The notes beneath the pieces were generated by a model. That model was not told the origin of the DNA. It saw only the letters and a list, made by a program, of their open reading frames with translations, and ran no database searches. A stretch of DNA of 64,000 nucleotides from Ramlibacter sp. (GTDB lineage Bacteria > Pseudomonadota > Gammaproteobacteria > Burkholderiales > Burkholderiaceae_C), in the NCBI RefSeq assembly GCF_028291745.1, contig NZ_JAQGNQ010000112.1:1-64000 (forward strand), read 5' to 3'. Positions 9,325 through 17,290 of the stretch are shown piece by piece. The position numbers and the translations under genes were made by a program. The stretch's first letter is position 1, and every line of letters begins with the position of its first letter.

Positions 9325-9723
9325 TCACGCTAGCTCCGTCGCGATCTCGAACCGGCTCTGCAAGGCCTTGTGGATCGGGCAGGCATTCGCCACGCGCAGC
9401 AGATCCGCGCGCTGCTGTGCATCCAATGCGCCGGTCATCGCCACCTTGCGATTCATCCGGTAGCTGCCACCGCCTTCATCGTGCGTGAGGCTGACTTCGA
9501 CGCTCTCCAGGGGATATTGCTTGCGCTTGGCATAAAGCTGCAGCGTCAGGATGGTGCAGGCCACCAGCGCCGAATCGAGCAGGTCGTGCGGATCGGGATC
9601 GCCCCCCGCGCCGCCGGCCGAAGGCGACAGGTCCGCCCGCCATTGCGCCGTGCCACCCGCGAGTTCGACCGCGGTGCTGCCGGCCACGCTGCGGCCGGTG
9701 ATGGGATAGGAGGATGCGCTCAT
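9325..9723 (-). CDS. OsmC-family peroxiredoxin-like protein
   Basis: A 132-residue OsmC/Ohr-superfamily protein, cytoplasmic thiol-dependent peroxidases. The two redox cysteines are C56 in DSALVACTIL and C115 in NACPIHKAL, at the normal spacing. The chosen ATG (MSASSYPITG) has AGGTGA upstream; an in-frame extension would translate the adjacent palindromic repeat and is rejected. It is transcribed toward the pcaR-like gene. Whether it prefers organic hydroperoxides or another substrate cannot be told. Confidence 0.85.
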   Translation of the reverse strand: MSASSYPITGRSVAGSTAVELAGGTAQWRADLSPSAGGAGGDPDPHDLLDSALVACTILTLQLYAKRKQYPLESVEVSLTHDEGGGSYRMNRKVAMTGALDAQQRADLLRVANACPIHKALQSRFEIATELA

Positions 9724-9742
9724 GGCTTCACCTGGCTTTCTC

Positions 9743-9823
9743 GTAGGCTGGGCTTCGCACCAGCGAACCCCAGCGATGCGCGGCATGAACGCTGGGGTGC
9801 GGCTGCGCCGCAGCCCAGCCTAC
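9743..9823. repeat. palindromic intergenic repeat, GTAGGCTGGG family
   Basis: An 81-bp nested inverted repeat: outer arms GTAGGCTGGG / CCCAGCCTAC and inner arms CCCCAGCG / CGCTGGGG. It lies between the OsmC start and the DapA-like stop. The form is that of a REP-like element; no second copy was found in this window. Confidence 0.7.
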
Positions 9824-9843
9824 ACCGTGCAGCCGGCGCGTGC

Positions 9844-10782
9844 TCACGCCAGCTCGCGCAGCCGCTTGTCCTGCCTGCGCACCAGCAGCGCGATGTCCGC
9901 GACATCCTGCGCCGACAGCTTCGGCCCGGGCTTGCGCACGAAGGCGGAGGCGATCACGCCGCGCTGCTGGAACAGGTGCTTGCGCACGGCCAGGCCAACG
10001 CCGGCCTGCTGCTCGTAGCGGGCCAGCGGCAGGTACGCGTCGAACAGGTCGTGGGCGCGCTCGCGGTCGCCGCGCGCATGCGCCGCCACCACGTCGACCA
10101 TCATCTCGGGATAGGCGAAGCCGGTCATTGCACCGTCGGCGCCGCGCGTCAGCTCCTCCGGCAGGAACAGTCCGCCGCCGTTGCCGGTGAGGATGGACAC
10201 GCGCCGCAGCTCGCCCTTCTCGCTGGCGGCGCGGAGCGTGGAAAGCTTCGCGAGGCCCGGCCAGTCCTCGTGCTTGAGCATCACGCAGGTCGGCGAATTC
10301 TTCAGGATGCGCAGGATCACCGAGGGCGACATCTGCACGGTGGTGGACACGGGATGGTCCTGCAGCACCCAGGGCACCCTGGCGCCCAGCGTCTCGTCGA
10401 CCATCTGGAAGTACGAGACGATCTGGTCGTCGGTGCGCACCGTGGCCGGCGGCGCGACCATCACGCCGGAGGCGCCGAGGTCCATTACCGAATCGGTCAG
10501 CTCCTTCATCGCCGCGAAGCCCGGGGCCGAGGCGCCGACCACCACCGGCACCTTGCCCTGCACGCGGGCCAACACCTGGCGCACGAAGGTGCGCGACTCC
10601 TCGATGGTGAGCTTGGTCGCCTCGCCCATGATGCCCAGCACGGTGAGGCCGGTGACGCCCTGATCGAGGCAGAAGTCGATCATGCGGTCGGTGCTGCCGA
10701 GGTCCAGCGCGCCGCTGTCGCTGAAGGGGGTGACGGTGATGAGGTAGACGCCCTTGGCGGACGTGTCGAGTTGGTGGGTCAT
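9844..10782 (-). CDS. DapA-superfamily aldolase/lyase
   Basis: A 312-residue TIM-barrel protein of the dihydrodipicolinate synthase / N-acetylneuraminate lyase superfamily. The Schiff-base lysine is K170 in CVMLKHEDWPG. Two hallmarks of true DapA are absent: the GTTGE motif reads GIMGEATKL, and the YNVP tyrosine region reads VLQDHPVST (about 140-147). It is therefore probably not a lysine-pathway enzyme but a catabolic aldolase or dehydratase on a 2-oxoacid or sugar acid. It stands alone between repeat elements, so context gives no substrate. Confidence 0.8.
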   Translation of the reverse strand: MTHQLDTSAKGVYLITVTPFSDSGALDLGSTDRMIDFCLDQGVTGLTVLGIMGEATKLTIEESRTFVRQVLARVQGKVPVVVGASAPGFAAMKELTDSVMDLGASGVMVAPPATVRTDDQIVSYFQMVDETLGARVPWVLQDHPVSTTVQMSPSVILRILKNSPTCVMLKHEDWPGLAKLSTLRAASEKGELRRVSILTGNGGGLFLPEELTRGADGAMTGFAYPEMMVDVVAAHARGDRERAHDLFDAYLPLARYEQQAGVGLAVRKHLFQQRGVIASAFVRKPGPKLSAQDVADIALLVRRQDKRLRELA

Positions 10783-10830
10783 GGGGTGCTCCGGAGATCC
10801 TTCATGTCGGAGCGTACCAGCACCTTTGGC

Positions 10831-10865
10831 AATGTCATTGCGGGCTTTGGCCCGCAATCCACCAC
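10831..10865. repeat. dispersed palindrome, TCATTGCGGG family (half unit)
   Basis: The unit TGTCATTGCGGG-cttt-GGCCCGCAATCCACC forms one hairpin and matches half of the longer elements at 16028-16113 and 48108-48210. It lies just upstream of the DUF1841 promoter. Confidence 0.7.
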
Positions 10866-10888
10866 GGCGCCTCAGCCGCAGCGCGTGC

Positions 10889-10894
10889 TAATCT
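10889..10894 (+). promoter_or_regulatory. -10 hexamer TAATCT, close to the start codon
   Basis: TAATCT ends 10 bp before the ATG of the DUF1841 gene, so the transcript would have a leader of only a few nucleotides. No Shine-Dalgarno sequence is present. Confidence 0.4.
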
Positions 10895-10904
10895 CGATCG
10901 CACC

Positions 10905-11336
10905 ATGTTCAATCCGTCCCAGGAAGACGTGCGCCGATTCTTCTGCGGCGTGCATGCGAAGGCCCGTTCGGGGCAGCTGCTCGATGCGCTGGAAACGCTG
11001 GCCAGCGAATGGCTGAAGGAACACCCCGAATACGACCCCGACATGGCCGACGCGCAGGCCGCGGTCGCGCGCGTCTACGACGGTACGGAGGGCGCGAGCA
11101 ATCCCTTCCTGCATCTGTCGATGCACCTGTCCATCAGCGAGCAATGCTCCATCGACCAGCCGCGCGGCATCCGCCAGGCCGTCGAACTGCTGGCAGCGCG
11201 GCGCAACTCGCTGCACGACGCGCATCACGAGGCCATGGAATGCCTCGGCCAGATGCTGTGGGAAAGCCAGCGCGCCGGCAGGCCGCCGGACGGCGAGGCG
11301 TATGTGGAGTGCGTGCAGCGGCGGGCAACGCGCTAG
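10905..11336 (+). CDS. DUF1841 family protein
   Basis: A 143-residue protein recognised as DUF1841, a conserved beta/gammaproteobacterial family of unknown function. It opens MFNPSQEDVRRFFC and contains NPFLHLSMHLSISEQCSID and a histidine-rich LHDAHHEAMECLGQMLWE segment near the C-terminus, both diagnostic. The conserved histidines suggest a metal site, but this is an inference. The gene is monocistronic, with a promoter almost abutting its start codon and a dispersed hairpin upstream. Confidence 0.85.
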   Translation: MFNPSQEDVRRFFCGVHAKARSGQLLDALETLASEWLKEHPEYDPDMADAQAAVARVYDGTEGASNPFLHLSMHLSISEQCSIDQPRGIRQAVELLAARRNSLHDAHHEAMECLGQMLWESQRAGRPPDGEAYVECVQRRATR

Positions 11337-11357
11337 GCGGCGCGTTCGTGAAGAGAT

Positions 11358-11454
11358 TTGAACGCAGAAGTCGCAGAAGAAAACCAGACACGCAAAAGCA
11401 GAATGAACGCGAAGCATCAGTGCATTGCGTCCTTCTGCGTCTTCTGCGTTCAAG
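11358..11454. repeat. dispersed inverted-repeat element, TTGAACGCAGAAG family, copy 1
   Basis: About 97 bp bounded by inverted termini: TTGAACGCAGAAGTCGCAG at the left, and a CTTCTGCG-rich end closing with TGCGTTCAA at the right. A second, slightly longer copy lies at 54282-54404. The interior differs between copies and encodes nothing. It resembles a MITE or REP-type element. Confidence 0.75.
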
Positions 11455-11490
11455 GTTGCCGAATGCCGCACGCCGTCGACAAAGCGCCAA

Positions 11491-11514
11491 AGCAAAGGGC
11501 CCCGCGGGGCCCTT
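11491..11514 (-). terminator. rho-independent-type terminator after cytochrome c4
   Basis: On the minus strand, AAGGGCCCC-GC-GGGGCCCTT is followed by TGCTTT. It begins 22 bp after the cytochrome stop codon. The T-run is interrupted. Confidence 0.65.
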
Positions 11515-11535
11515 CGTCCTTGATGCAGCCAGTGC

Positions 11536-12279
11536 TTACTGGTGATGAAAGCGCGACTCCTGCACCGTCTGCAATTCGCTGTCCAGCGAGCCCACGTAAT
11601 TGGCCAAAGCCTTGAGGTCCGCATTGGAGAACTGCTTGGCGATCGCGCCCATCACGCCGTTGTTGCGACCGAAGGTGGGGTTGTTCTCGGTCTTGTAGGC
11701 CTTCAGCGCCACGAACACGTAGTCGGGATACTGGCCCGAGATCTTCGGATAGCTGGGGTCGATCGGCTTCGACAGGTTGGCGCCGTGGCACGAGAAGCAG
11801 GCCGCCTTCTGGACCAGGCCGGCCACCTGCGCATCGGCCTCGCGGTTCGGCTTGTCGCCCAGCGTGGCGCGGCCCTGCTTGCCCAGGTTTTCGTAGTAGT
11901 TGGCGATGTCCGAGATGTCCTGCTCGCTCAGGCTCTCGGCGATGCCGCGCATGGTGGGATGCTTGCGGTCACCCGTCTTGTACGCATTGAGCGCCGCGGC
12001 GATGTACTTGGCGCCCTGGCCCGCGATCTTGGGAACGCGATAGACCTCGGGGAAGCTGGCCTTGTAGCCGACGATGCCGTGGCAACCCACGCACATCGCC
12101 ACCTTGGCCTCGATCGACTTCGGGCTGGCCGGCGTCGCTGTCTTCGCCGGTGCGGCGGCCGCGGCAGGCGCTGGCGCGGCAGCGGTTGCGGGGGCGGCGG
12201 CAGGCGCTGTCTGCGCCTGGCCCATGCTGGTCGCGCAAGCGACAAAGAGGGCGAAAAGCGTGGTCAACAACTTGTTCAT
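11536..12279 (-). CDS. dihaem cytochrome c4 family protein
   Basis: A 247-residue periplasmic cytochrome. A signal peptide (MNKLLTTLFALFVACATSMGQAQ) is followed by an unusual Ala/Pro-rich linker of about 30 residues (24-53). Two class I c-type haem domains carry CVGCH (C63-H67) and CFSCH (C161-H165), each with a distal Met region. This is the cytochrome c4 arrangement, which shuttles electrons between the bc1 complex and terminal oxidases. The Ala/Pro linker could act as a flexible tether if the signal peptide is retained as a membrane anchor. The gene stands alone and has its own terminator. Confidence 0.9.
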   Translation of the reverse strand: MNKLLTTLFALFVACATSMGQAQTAPAAAPATAAAPAPAAAAAPAKTATPASPKSIEAKVAMCVGCHGIVGYKASFPEVYRVPKIAGQGAKYIAAALNAYKTGDRKHPTMRGIAESLSEQDISDIANYYENLGKQGRATLGDKPNREADAQVAGLVQKAACFSCHGANLSKPIDPSYPKISGQYPDYVFVALKAYKTENNPTFGRNNGVMGAIAKQFSNADLKALANYVGSLDSELQTVQESRFHHQ

Positions 12280-12371
12280 TTTGCGCGCACAATCCCGCGA
12301 AGGTCAGTTTCTTTCGATCAACCGGCGATTATAGGGGGCGGCCCCGACGCCCTTTGCCCACCCCCCGCACC

Positions 12372-13214
12372 ATGAAGTTCCAAGGCTCCCAGAACTACGT
12401 TGCCACGCAAGACCTGATGCTGGCAGTGAACGCCGCGATCACGCTCAAGCGCCCGCTGCTGGTCAAGGGAGAACCCGGCACGGGCAAGACGATGCTCGCC
12501 GAAGAGGTCGCGCAGGCGCTCGATCTGCCGCTGCTGCAGTGGCACATCAAGTCCACCACCAAGGCGCAGCAGGGCCTGTACGAGTACGACGCGGTCAGCC
12601 GCCTGCGCGACTCGCAACTCGGGGACGAGAAGGTCAGGGACATCCACAACTACATCGTCAAGGGCGTGCTGTGGCAGGCCTTCACGGCGGAGCAGCCGGT
12701 CGCGCTGCTGATCGACGAGATCGACAAGGCCGACATCGAGTTTCCCAACGACCTCCTGCGCGAACTCGATCGCATGGAGTTCTACGTCTACGAGACGCGC
12801 GAACTGGTGCGCGCGCAGCACCGCCCGCTGGTGTTCATCACCTCGAACAACGAGAAGGAATTGCCGGACGCCTTCCTGCGCCGCTGCTTCTTTCACTACA
12901 TCAAGTTCCCGGATGCCGAGACGATGAAGCAGATCGTCGACGTGCACTTTCCCGGCCTCAAGAAAGACCTGCTGGCGTCGGCCCTCAAGACCTTCTACGA
13001 CGTGCGCAACCTGCCCGGCCTGAAGAAGAAGCCCAGCACCTCCGAGCTGCTCGACTGGCTGAAGCTGCTGGTGGCCGAGGACATCCCGGTCGAGGCCCTG
13101 CAAAGCAGGGACGACAAGGTGGCGGTGCCGCCGCTGGTGGGCGCCCTGCTGAAGAACGAACAGGACGTGACGCTGTTCGAGAAGCTGGTGTTCATGCAGC
13201 GGCACAACCGGTGA
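12372..13214 (+). CDS. MoxR-family AAA+ ATPase
   Basis: A 280-residue MoxR-type AAA+ ATPase, a chaperone that usually works with a von Willebrand factor A (VWA) protein to mature or insert metal cofactors. Walker A is GEPGTGKT (33-40), Walker B is LLIDEID (112-118), sensor 1 is FITSNNEKELPDAFLRRC. The VWA/CoxE-like partner lies 1.6 kb downstream in the same direction with two intervening genes, which are likely co-transcribed. The protein matches the compact MoxR form without a C-terminal extension. The client protein is unknown. Confidence 0.92.
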   Translation: MKFQGSQNYVATQDLMLAVNAAITLKRPLLVKGEPGTGKTMLAEEVAQALDLPLLQWHIKSTTKAQQGLYEYDAVSRLRDSQLGDEKVRDIHNYIVKGVLWQAFTAEQPVALLIDEIDKADIEFPNDLLRELDRMEFYVYETRELVRAQHRPLVFITSNNEKELPDAFLRRCFFHYIKFPDAETMKQIVDVHFPGLKKDLLASALKTFYDVRNLPGLKKKPSTSELLDWLKLLVAEDIPVEALQSRDDKVAVPPLVGALLKNEQDVTLFEKLVFMQRHNR

Positions 13215-13219
13215 GCACG

Positions 13220-14137
13220 ATGCGTCGCGTTGTTCTCGCCCTCTCGCTGGCCATCTTCTTTGGCGCCGTCGCCGCGCAGGGGCAGTCCGCGGCGCCCGCC
13301 GCGCCAGCCCCCGAGCAAGAACTGCGTCGCCTGTGCGCCACCATCTCCATGGCGCCGGTGGACGGCCGCGAGATGGCGCGCCGCGCCGAATGCGTGCTGG
13401 CCGGCGTGCTTCCGAGTCCGGACCCCATCAAGGAGGCGCGCGGTCTCTCGCGCGCCGCGCTCGCCGCTGGCGAGCCCATGGGCGGCCTGATGCTGTACCT
13501 GGCGTACCAGCGCGATCCGGCCAACCAGTTCCTGCGCGATGGCAAGGTCGACCCCGATGCGTATCGTCGGCTCGCCGCGCGCAGCATCGAGCAGCGCAAG
13601 GAGCAGATCGATGCGATCGAGGCGCTGGGCTTCGCGGCGGGCAAGGGCAACTTTGCCGCGGGCGTGCTGCTCGCCAACTACTTCCACGACACCCTCGCGC
13701 CGCGCAACGTGGCGCGGGTGGGTGCAATCACCGCGCTGACGATGCGCAACGGCCAGCGCACCCCCATGCTCGAACGCATGGCCGGCGAGGCTGACGCGAT
13801 CGCGAAGAATGCCGGTGCCACCAAGACCTCGGTGCGCAGCTTCTTCGAGGCGTACCACGATGCCAGCGTCGCCGCGGAGGCAGGCTACCAGGCGCAAAGC
13901 GGCGGCCAGACCTGCAGCGCGCTGCAACTGCAGTCCGTCAGCTCCGGGGAGGTCGAAGACCCCGAGTACCTGCCGCTCAAGGGCACGCTGGTCGCCGACA
14001 GCTATCTGCTGCGCGGGCACTGGTCCGAGTTCTGGAGCTTCCAGGGCTGCGGCCAGGAGGTGCCGGTGAAGGTCGACTTCGCCGCCGACGGTGCGGGCGG
14101 AAGCAGTTCGCGCGCCGGCTACAACAAGGGAGGCTGA
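13220..14137 (+). CDS. exported hypothetical protein in the MoxR-VWA cluster
   Basis: A 305-residue protein not assigned to a family. A signal peptide (MRRVVLALSLAIFFGAVAAQG) is followed by an Ala/Pro stretch and a helical domain with four or so scattered cysteines (LRRLCATI, RRAECVLA, GGQTCSAL, FQGCGQ), which could form disulfides in the periplasm. The ATG has GGTGA upstream; a GTG 9 bp earlier overlapping the moxR stop is the alternative start. Sel1-like helical repeats are possible from the alanine-rich pattern but are not clear. Its place between moxR and the VWA gene suggests a linked function. Confidence 0.75.
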   Translation: MRRVVLALSLAIFFGAVAAQGQSAAPAAPAPEQELRRLCATISMAPVDGREMARRAECVLAGVLPSPDPIKEARGLSRAALAAGEPMGGLMLYLAYQRDPANQFLRDGKVDPDAYRRLAARSIEQRKEQIDAIEALGFAAGKGNFAAGVLLANYFHDTLAPRNVARVGAITALTMRNGQRTPMLERMAGEADAIAKNAGATKTSVRSFFEAYHDASVAAEAGYQAQSGGQTCSALQLQSVSSGEVEDPEYLPLKGTLVADSYLLRGHWSEFWSFQGCGQEVPVKVDFAADGAGGSSSRAGYNKGG

Positions 14138-14142
14138 AGGCC

Positions 14143-14748
14143 ATGCAAAAGCCGCAGCCGGTGACTCTGGGCTCGGCCTCGGCCTCGGCCGCGGTGCGGC
14201 TCGAGCCGATGACGCGCGACCACGTCGCCGGCCTGGAAGCGGCCGCACGCGATGGCGAACTCTGGAACCTGCGCGTCACCTCGGTGCCCGCGCCGGGCGA
14301 GGCAGCCAGCTATGTCGCGGCCGCCTTGCAAGGCCGGGAGGACGGCCACATGCTGCCCTTCGTGGTGGTCGACGCCGCGAGTGGCAGCGTGATCGGCAGC
14401 ACGCGCTATCACGACATCGTGCCGGCCGTGGAGCGGCTCGAGATCGGCTACACCTGGTATGCCAAGAGCTGGCAGCGCACGCACGTCAACACGACCTGCA
14501 AGCTGATGCTGCTGCAGCATGCCTTCGAAACCCTGGGCGCGCAGCTGGTGGGCTGGCGCACGGACAACTACAACTTCGCCTCGCAGCGCGCCATCGAGCG
14601 GCTGGGCGCGAGGAAGGACGGCGTGCTGCGCCACCACGCGCTGCGCCGCGACGGCACCGTGCGCGATACGGTGATGTACAGCCTGGCCGCGGGCGAGTGG
14701 CCGGAGGTGAAGGCGCACCTGGAGTACCAGCTGGCGCGGGCGCGGTGA
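14143..14748 (+). CDS. GNAT-family N-acetyltransferase (RimJ/RimL type)
   Basis: A 201-residue acetyltransferase of the GNAT fold that would use acetyl-CoA on a protein N-terminus or small molecule. RLEPMTRDHVAGLEAAA opens the domain, GSVIGSTRYHDI is the central strand, and NYNFASQRAIERLGARKDG is the typical C-terminal acetyl-CoA-binding loop and helix of the RimJ/RimL group. It starts 5 bp after the preceding stop and ends 25 bp before the VWA gene, so it appears to be part of this operon. A functional link to MoxR is not evident. Confidence 0.85.
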   Translation: MQKPQPVTLGSASASAAVRLEPMTRDHVAGLEAAARDGELWNLRVTSVPAPGEAASYVAAALQGREDGHMLPFVVVDAASGSVIGSTRYHDIVPAVERLEIGYTWYAKSWQRTHVNTTCKLMLLQHAFETLGAQLVGWRTDNYNFASQRAIERLGARKDGVLRHHALRRDGTVRDTVMYSLAAGEWPEVKAHLEYQLARAR

Positions 14749-14773
14749 AGCCGCCAGCGAAGCGGAGCCTGAC

Positions 14774-15964
14774 ATGCTGATCGACTTCTTCTACACGCTG
14801 CGCAGCGCCAAGCTGCCCGTCTCCGTCAAGGAGTACCTCGTCCTGCTGCAGGCCTTGCAGGCAGGCGTGGTCGGGCCCGAGAGCGACGGGCAGTACAGCC
14901 TGGACGACTTCTACTATCTCGCCCGCACGGCGCTGGTGAAGGACGAGAAGCACTACGACAAGTTCGACCGCGCCTTCGCGGCCTACTTCAAGGGCGTGGA
15001 GCTGCTGGCCGACTTCACCAAGGAGATCCCGCTCGAGTGGCTGCGCAAGAACCTCGAACTCGAACTCTCGCCCGAGGAGAAGGCGAAGATCGAGAAGATG
15101 GGGTGGGACGAGCTGATGGAGACGCTGAAGAAGCGCTTCGAGGAACAGAAGGACCGGCACGAAGGCGGCAGCAAGATGATAGGCACCGGCGGCACCTCGC
15201 CTTTCGGCGCCTACGGCTTCAATCCGCAAGGCATCCGCATCGGCCAGGACAAGAGCCGCAACAAGAGCGCGGTGAAGGTGTGGGACCAGCGCGCGTACAA
15301 GGACTACGACGACAGCCAGGAGCTGGGCACGCGCAACATCAAGATCGCGCTGCGCCGCCTGCGCAAGTTCGCGCGCGAGGGCGCCGAGGAAGAACTGGAT
15401 CTCGACGACACCATCAGGGCCACCGCGGCGAACGCAGGGTGGCTGGACATCAGGATGGTGCCGGAGCGGCACAACAACGTGAAGGTGCTGCTGCTGATGG
15501 ACGTGGGTGGCACGATGGACGAACACATCCACCGCGTCGAGGAGATGTTCTCCGCGGCCAAGGCGGAGTTCAAGCATCTGGAGTTCTACTACTTCCACAA
15601 CTGCGTCTACGACTTCATGTGGAAGAACAACCGCCGGCGCTTCAGCGAGAAGTTTCCGACCTGGGACATCCTGCGCAAGTACAACAAGGACTACAAGCTG
15701 ATCTTCGTGGGCGACGCGACGATGAGCCCGTACGAGATCCTGCAACCGGGCGGCAGCGTCGAATACAACAACGAGGAGGCGGGCGCGCAATGGATCCAGC
15801 GCCTGACCAGCGCCTTCCCCAAGTTCGTCTGGATCAACCCCGAGCCGCAAGGCGTGTGGCAGTACCGCCAAAGCATCGCGGTGATGCAGCAGTTGATGAA
15901 CCACCGCATGTATCCGCTGACGATCAAGGGGCTGGAAGAGGCGATGCGGCTGCTGGTGAAGTGA
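14774..15964 (+). CDS. VWA domain protein, CoxE-like partner of MoxR
   Basis: A 396-residue protein with an N-terminal helical region and a C-terminal von Willebrand factor A domain. The MIDAS-type motif is DVGGTMD (D243), so the canonical D-x-S-x-S reads D-x-G-x-T. A charged, glycine-rich linker (about 120-160) joins the two parts. CoxE-like VWA proteins act with MoxR ATPases in cofactor maturation, for example in molybdenum hydroxylases. The gene follows the acetyltransferase by 25 bp and ends the operon just before a dispersed repeat. Confidence 0.9.
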   Translation: MLIDFFYTLRSAKLPVSVKEYLVLLQALQAGVVGPESDGQYSLDDFYYLARTALVKDEKHYDKFDRAFAAYFKGVELLADFTKEIPLEWLRKNLELELSPEEKAKIEKMGWDELMETLKKRFEEQKDRHEGGSKMIGTGGTSPFGAYGFNPQGIRIGQDKSRNKSAVKVWDQRAYKDYDDSQELGTRNIKIALRRLRKFAREGAEEELDLDDTIRATAANAGWLDIRMVPERHNNVKVLLLMDVGGTMDEHIHRVEEMFSAAKAEFKHLEFYYFHNCVYDFMWKNNRRRFSEKFPTWDILRKYNKDYKLIFVGDATMSPYEILQPGGSVEYNNEEAGAQWIQRLTSAFPKFVWINPEPQGVWQYRQSIAVMQQLMNHRMYPLTIKGLEEAMRLLVK

Positions 15965-16027
15965 GGGCTGGTGGGGCCTTCGGCAACCCACGCCACGAGA
16001 GTCCACGGCCGCGAGTGCCCTTGCCTG

Positions 16028-16113
16028 GATGTCATTGCGGGCTTGACCCGCAATCCACGCTGCGACGGCGGATGCGCCGTCGTGGATCCCGGGTCAAGCC
16101 CGGGATGACATCC
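16028..16113. repeat. dispersed palindrome, TCATTGCGGG family (full unit)
   Basis: An 86-bp element whose ends pair as GGATGTCAT and ATGACATCC, with inner GCGGGCTTGACCCGC and CCCGGGTCAAGCCCGGG hairpins. It lies between convergent VWA and aldo/keto reductase genes. Related copies occur at 10831-10865 and 48108-48210. Confidence 0.8.
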
Positions 16114-16122
16114 GCTGGGGTC

Positions 16123-16953
16123 TCACAACATCGCCAAGGGCGTCGCCTCCTGCGGCGGCGGGAACAGGCGATCCAGTTCTTCGAGCTGTGCGGCAGACAA
16201 GGGCCGCGCCAGCGCCCCGGCGTTCTCCTCCACCCGCTCCCGGCTGCCGCTCTTCGGAATCGCAATCACGCCCTCCTGCGCCAGCAGCCAGGCCAGCGCG
16301 ACCTGCGACACCGTCATGCCCTGACGCTGCGCGAAGCGCACCAGCGCCGGCGCGCGCAGCAGCCGTCCCTGGTCGAAGGGCGAATAGGCCATCACGGGAA
16401 TTGCTTGCGCGTGCAACCACGGGCGCAGGTCCCAATCGATGCCGCGCTCGGCGAGGTTGTAGAGGACCTGGTTGACCTGCACCGCGCCGCCGCCGGGCGT
16501 GCCCCACAGGTCCTGCATCGCATCGGTGTCGAAGTTGCTCACGCCCCAGTGGCGGATCTTGCCCGCCCGGCGCAGTGCCTCGAAGCCCTCCACCGTCTCG
16601 GCCAAGGGAACGCTGCCCGGCCAGTGCAGCAGATAGAGATCGATCGTCTCCACCCGCAGCCGGCCAAGACTCGCCTCGCACGACTTGCGCATTGCCTTGG
16701 CCGACGCGTTGTGCGGGTAGACCTTGCTGACCAGGAAGACCTGGTCGCGGCGGCCGGCGATCGCCTCGCCCACCAGCAGTTCCGAGCGGCCGTCGCCATA
16801 CATCTCCGCCGTGTCCACCAGCGTCAGGCCCAGGTCGAGCCCGCGGCGCAGCGCTGCAATCTCCTGCTGGCGCAGAGCCGGATCGTCACCGAGGTTCCAG
16901 GTCCCCTGGCCGAGCGCCGGCACCGTTTCGCCGCAGGGGAGGACGCGCTTCAT
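16123..16953 (-). CDS. aldo/keto reductase
   Basis: A 276-residue NADPH-dependent aldo/keto reductase with the complete tetrad: D47 and Y52 in LVDTAEMYGDG, K77 in FLVSKVYPHN and H110 in DLYLLHWPG. The NADP-binding C-terminal segment IPKSGSRERVEEN is present. It resembles YeaE/2,5-diketogluconate-reductase-like enzymes in length and motifs, but the substrate is not determined. It starts 4 bp after the stop of the PsiF-like gene, so the two are probably one transcript. Confidence 0.9.
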   Translation of the reverse strand: MKRVLPCGETVPALGQGTWNLGDDPALRQQEIAALRRGLDLGLTLVDTAEMYGDGRSELLVGEAIAGRRDQVFLVSKVYPHNASAKAMRKSCEASLGRLRVETIDLYLLHWPGSVPLAETVEGFEALRRAGKIRHWGVSNFDTDAMQDLWGTPGGGAVQVNQVLYNLAERGIDWDLRPWLHAQAIPVMAYSPFDQGRLLRAPALVRFAQRQGMTVSQVALAWLLAQEGVIAIPKSGSRERVEENAGALARPLSAAQLEELDRLFPPPQEATPLAML

Positions 16954-16957
16954 GCCT

Positions 16958-17242
16958 TCACCTCCTGGAGCATTCGCTGATGAACGCGCGCCGTGCCTCG
17001 CCGGTCTTGCCGCGTGCCTCGGCATTGCACTCCTGCATCACCTTCTGCTGCCGCTGGCGGCCGGCCGCGAGGCAGGCGCCCAGGAAGCGATTGTGCTCGC
17101 TGCCTTTCAGCTCGCGCGTATCGGCCTCGTAGCGGCAGGTCGTCATCAATTGCTGCTGCGGCGTCGGCTCGCGCCGCAGCTGCTGCGCCTGGACTGCGGT
17201 CGCCAGGAGCATGGCGGCGAGGGCGATGGCGGTGCGCTTCAT
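16958..17242 (-). CDS. PsiF-repeat family small exported protein
   Basis: A 94-residue protein with a signal peptide (MKRTAIALAAMLLATAVQAQ) and a C-terminal QKVMQECNAEARGKTGEARR segment that matches the PsiF repeat. A second, more divergent copy of the motif (TTCRYEADTRELKGSEHNRF) precedes it. PsiF proteins are small periplasmic proteins linked to phosphate starvation in enterobacteria; function is unknown. It lies directly upstream of the aldo/keto reductase. Confidence 0.75.
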   Translation of the reverse strand: MKRTAIALAAMLLATAVQAQQLRREPTPQQQLMTTCRYEADTRELKGSEHNRFLGACLAAGRQRQQKVMQECNAEARGKTGEARRAFISECSRR

Positions 17243-17290
17243 CGGGTTCCTTCCAGGGCAGTTGGGTGAAATTATCGGCCACCCTGCGGC

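Noticed and set aside
9724-9786. N-terminal extension of the OsmC protein
   Set aside because: It would translate the nested palindromic repeat; the ATG at 9723 has AGGTGA upstream.
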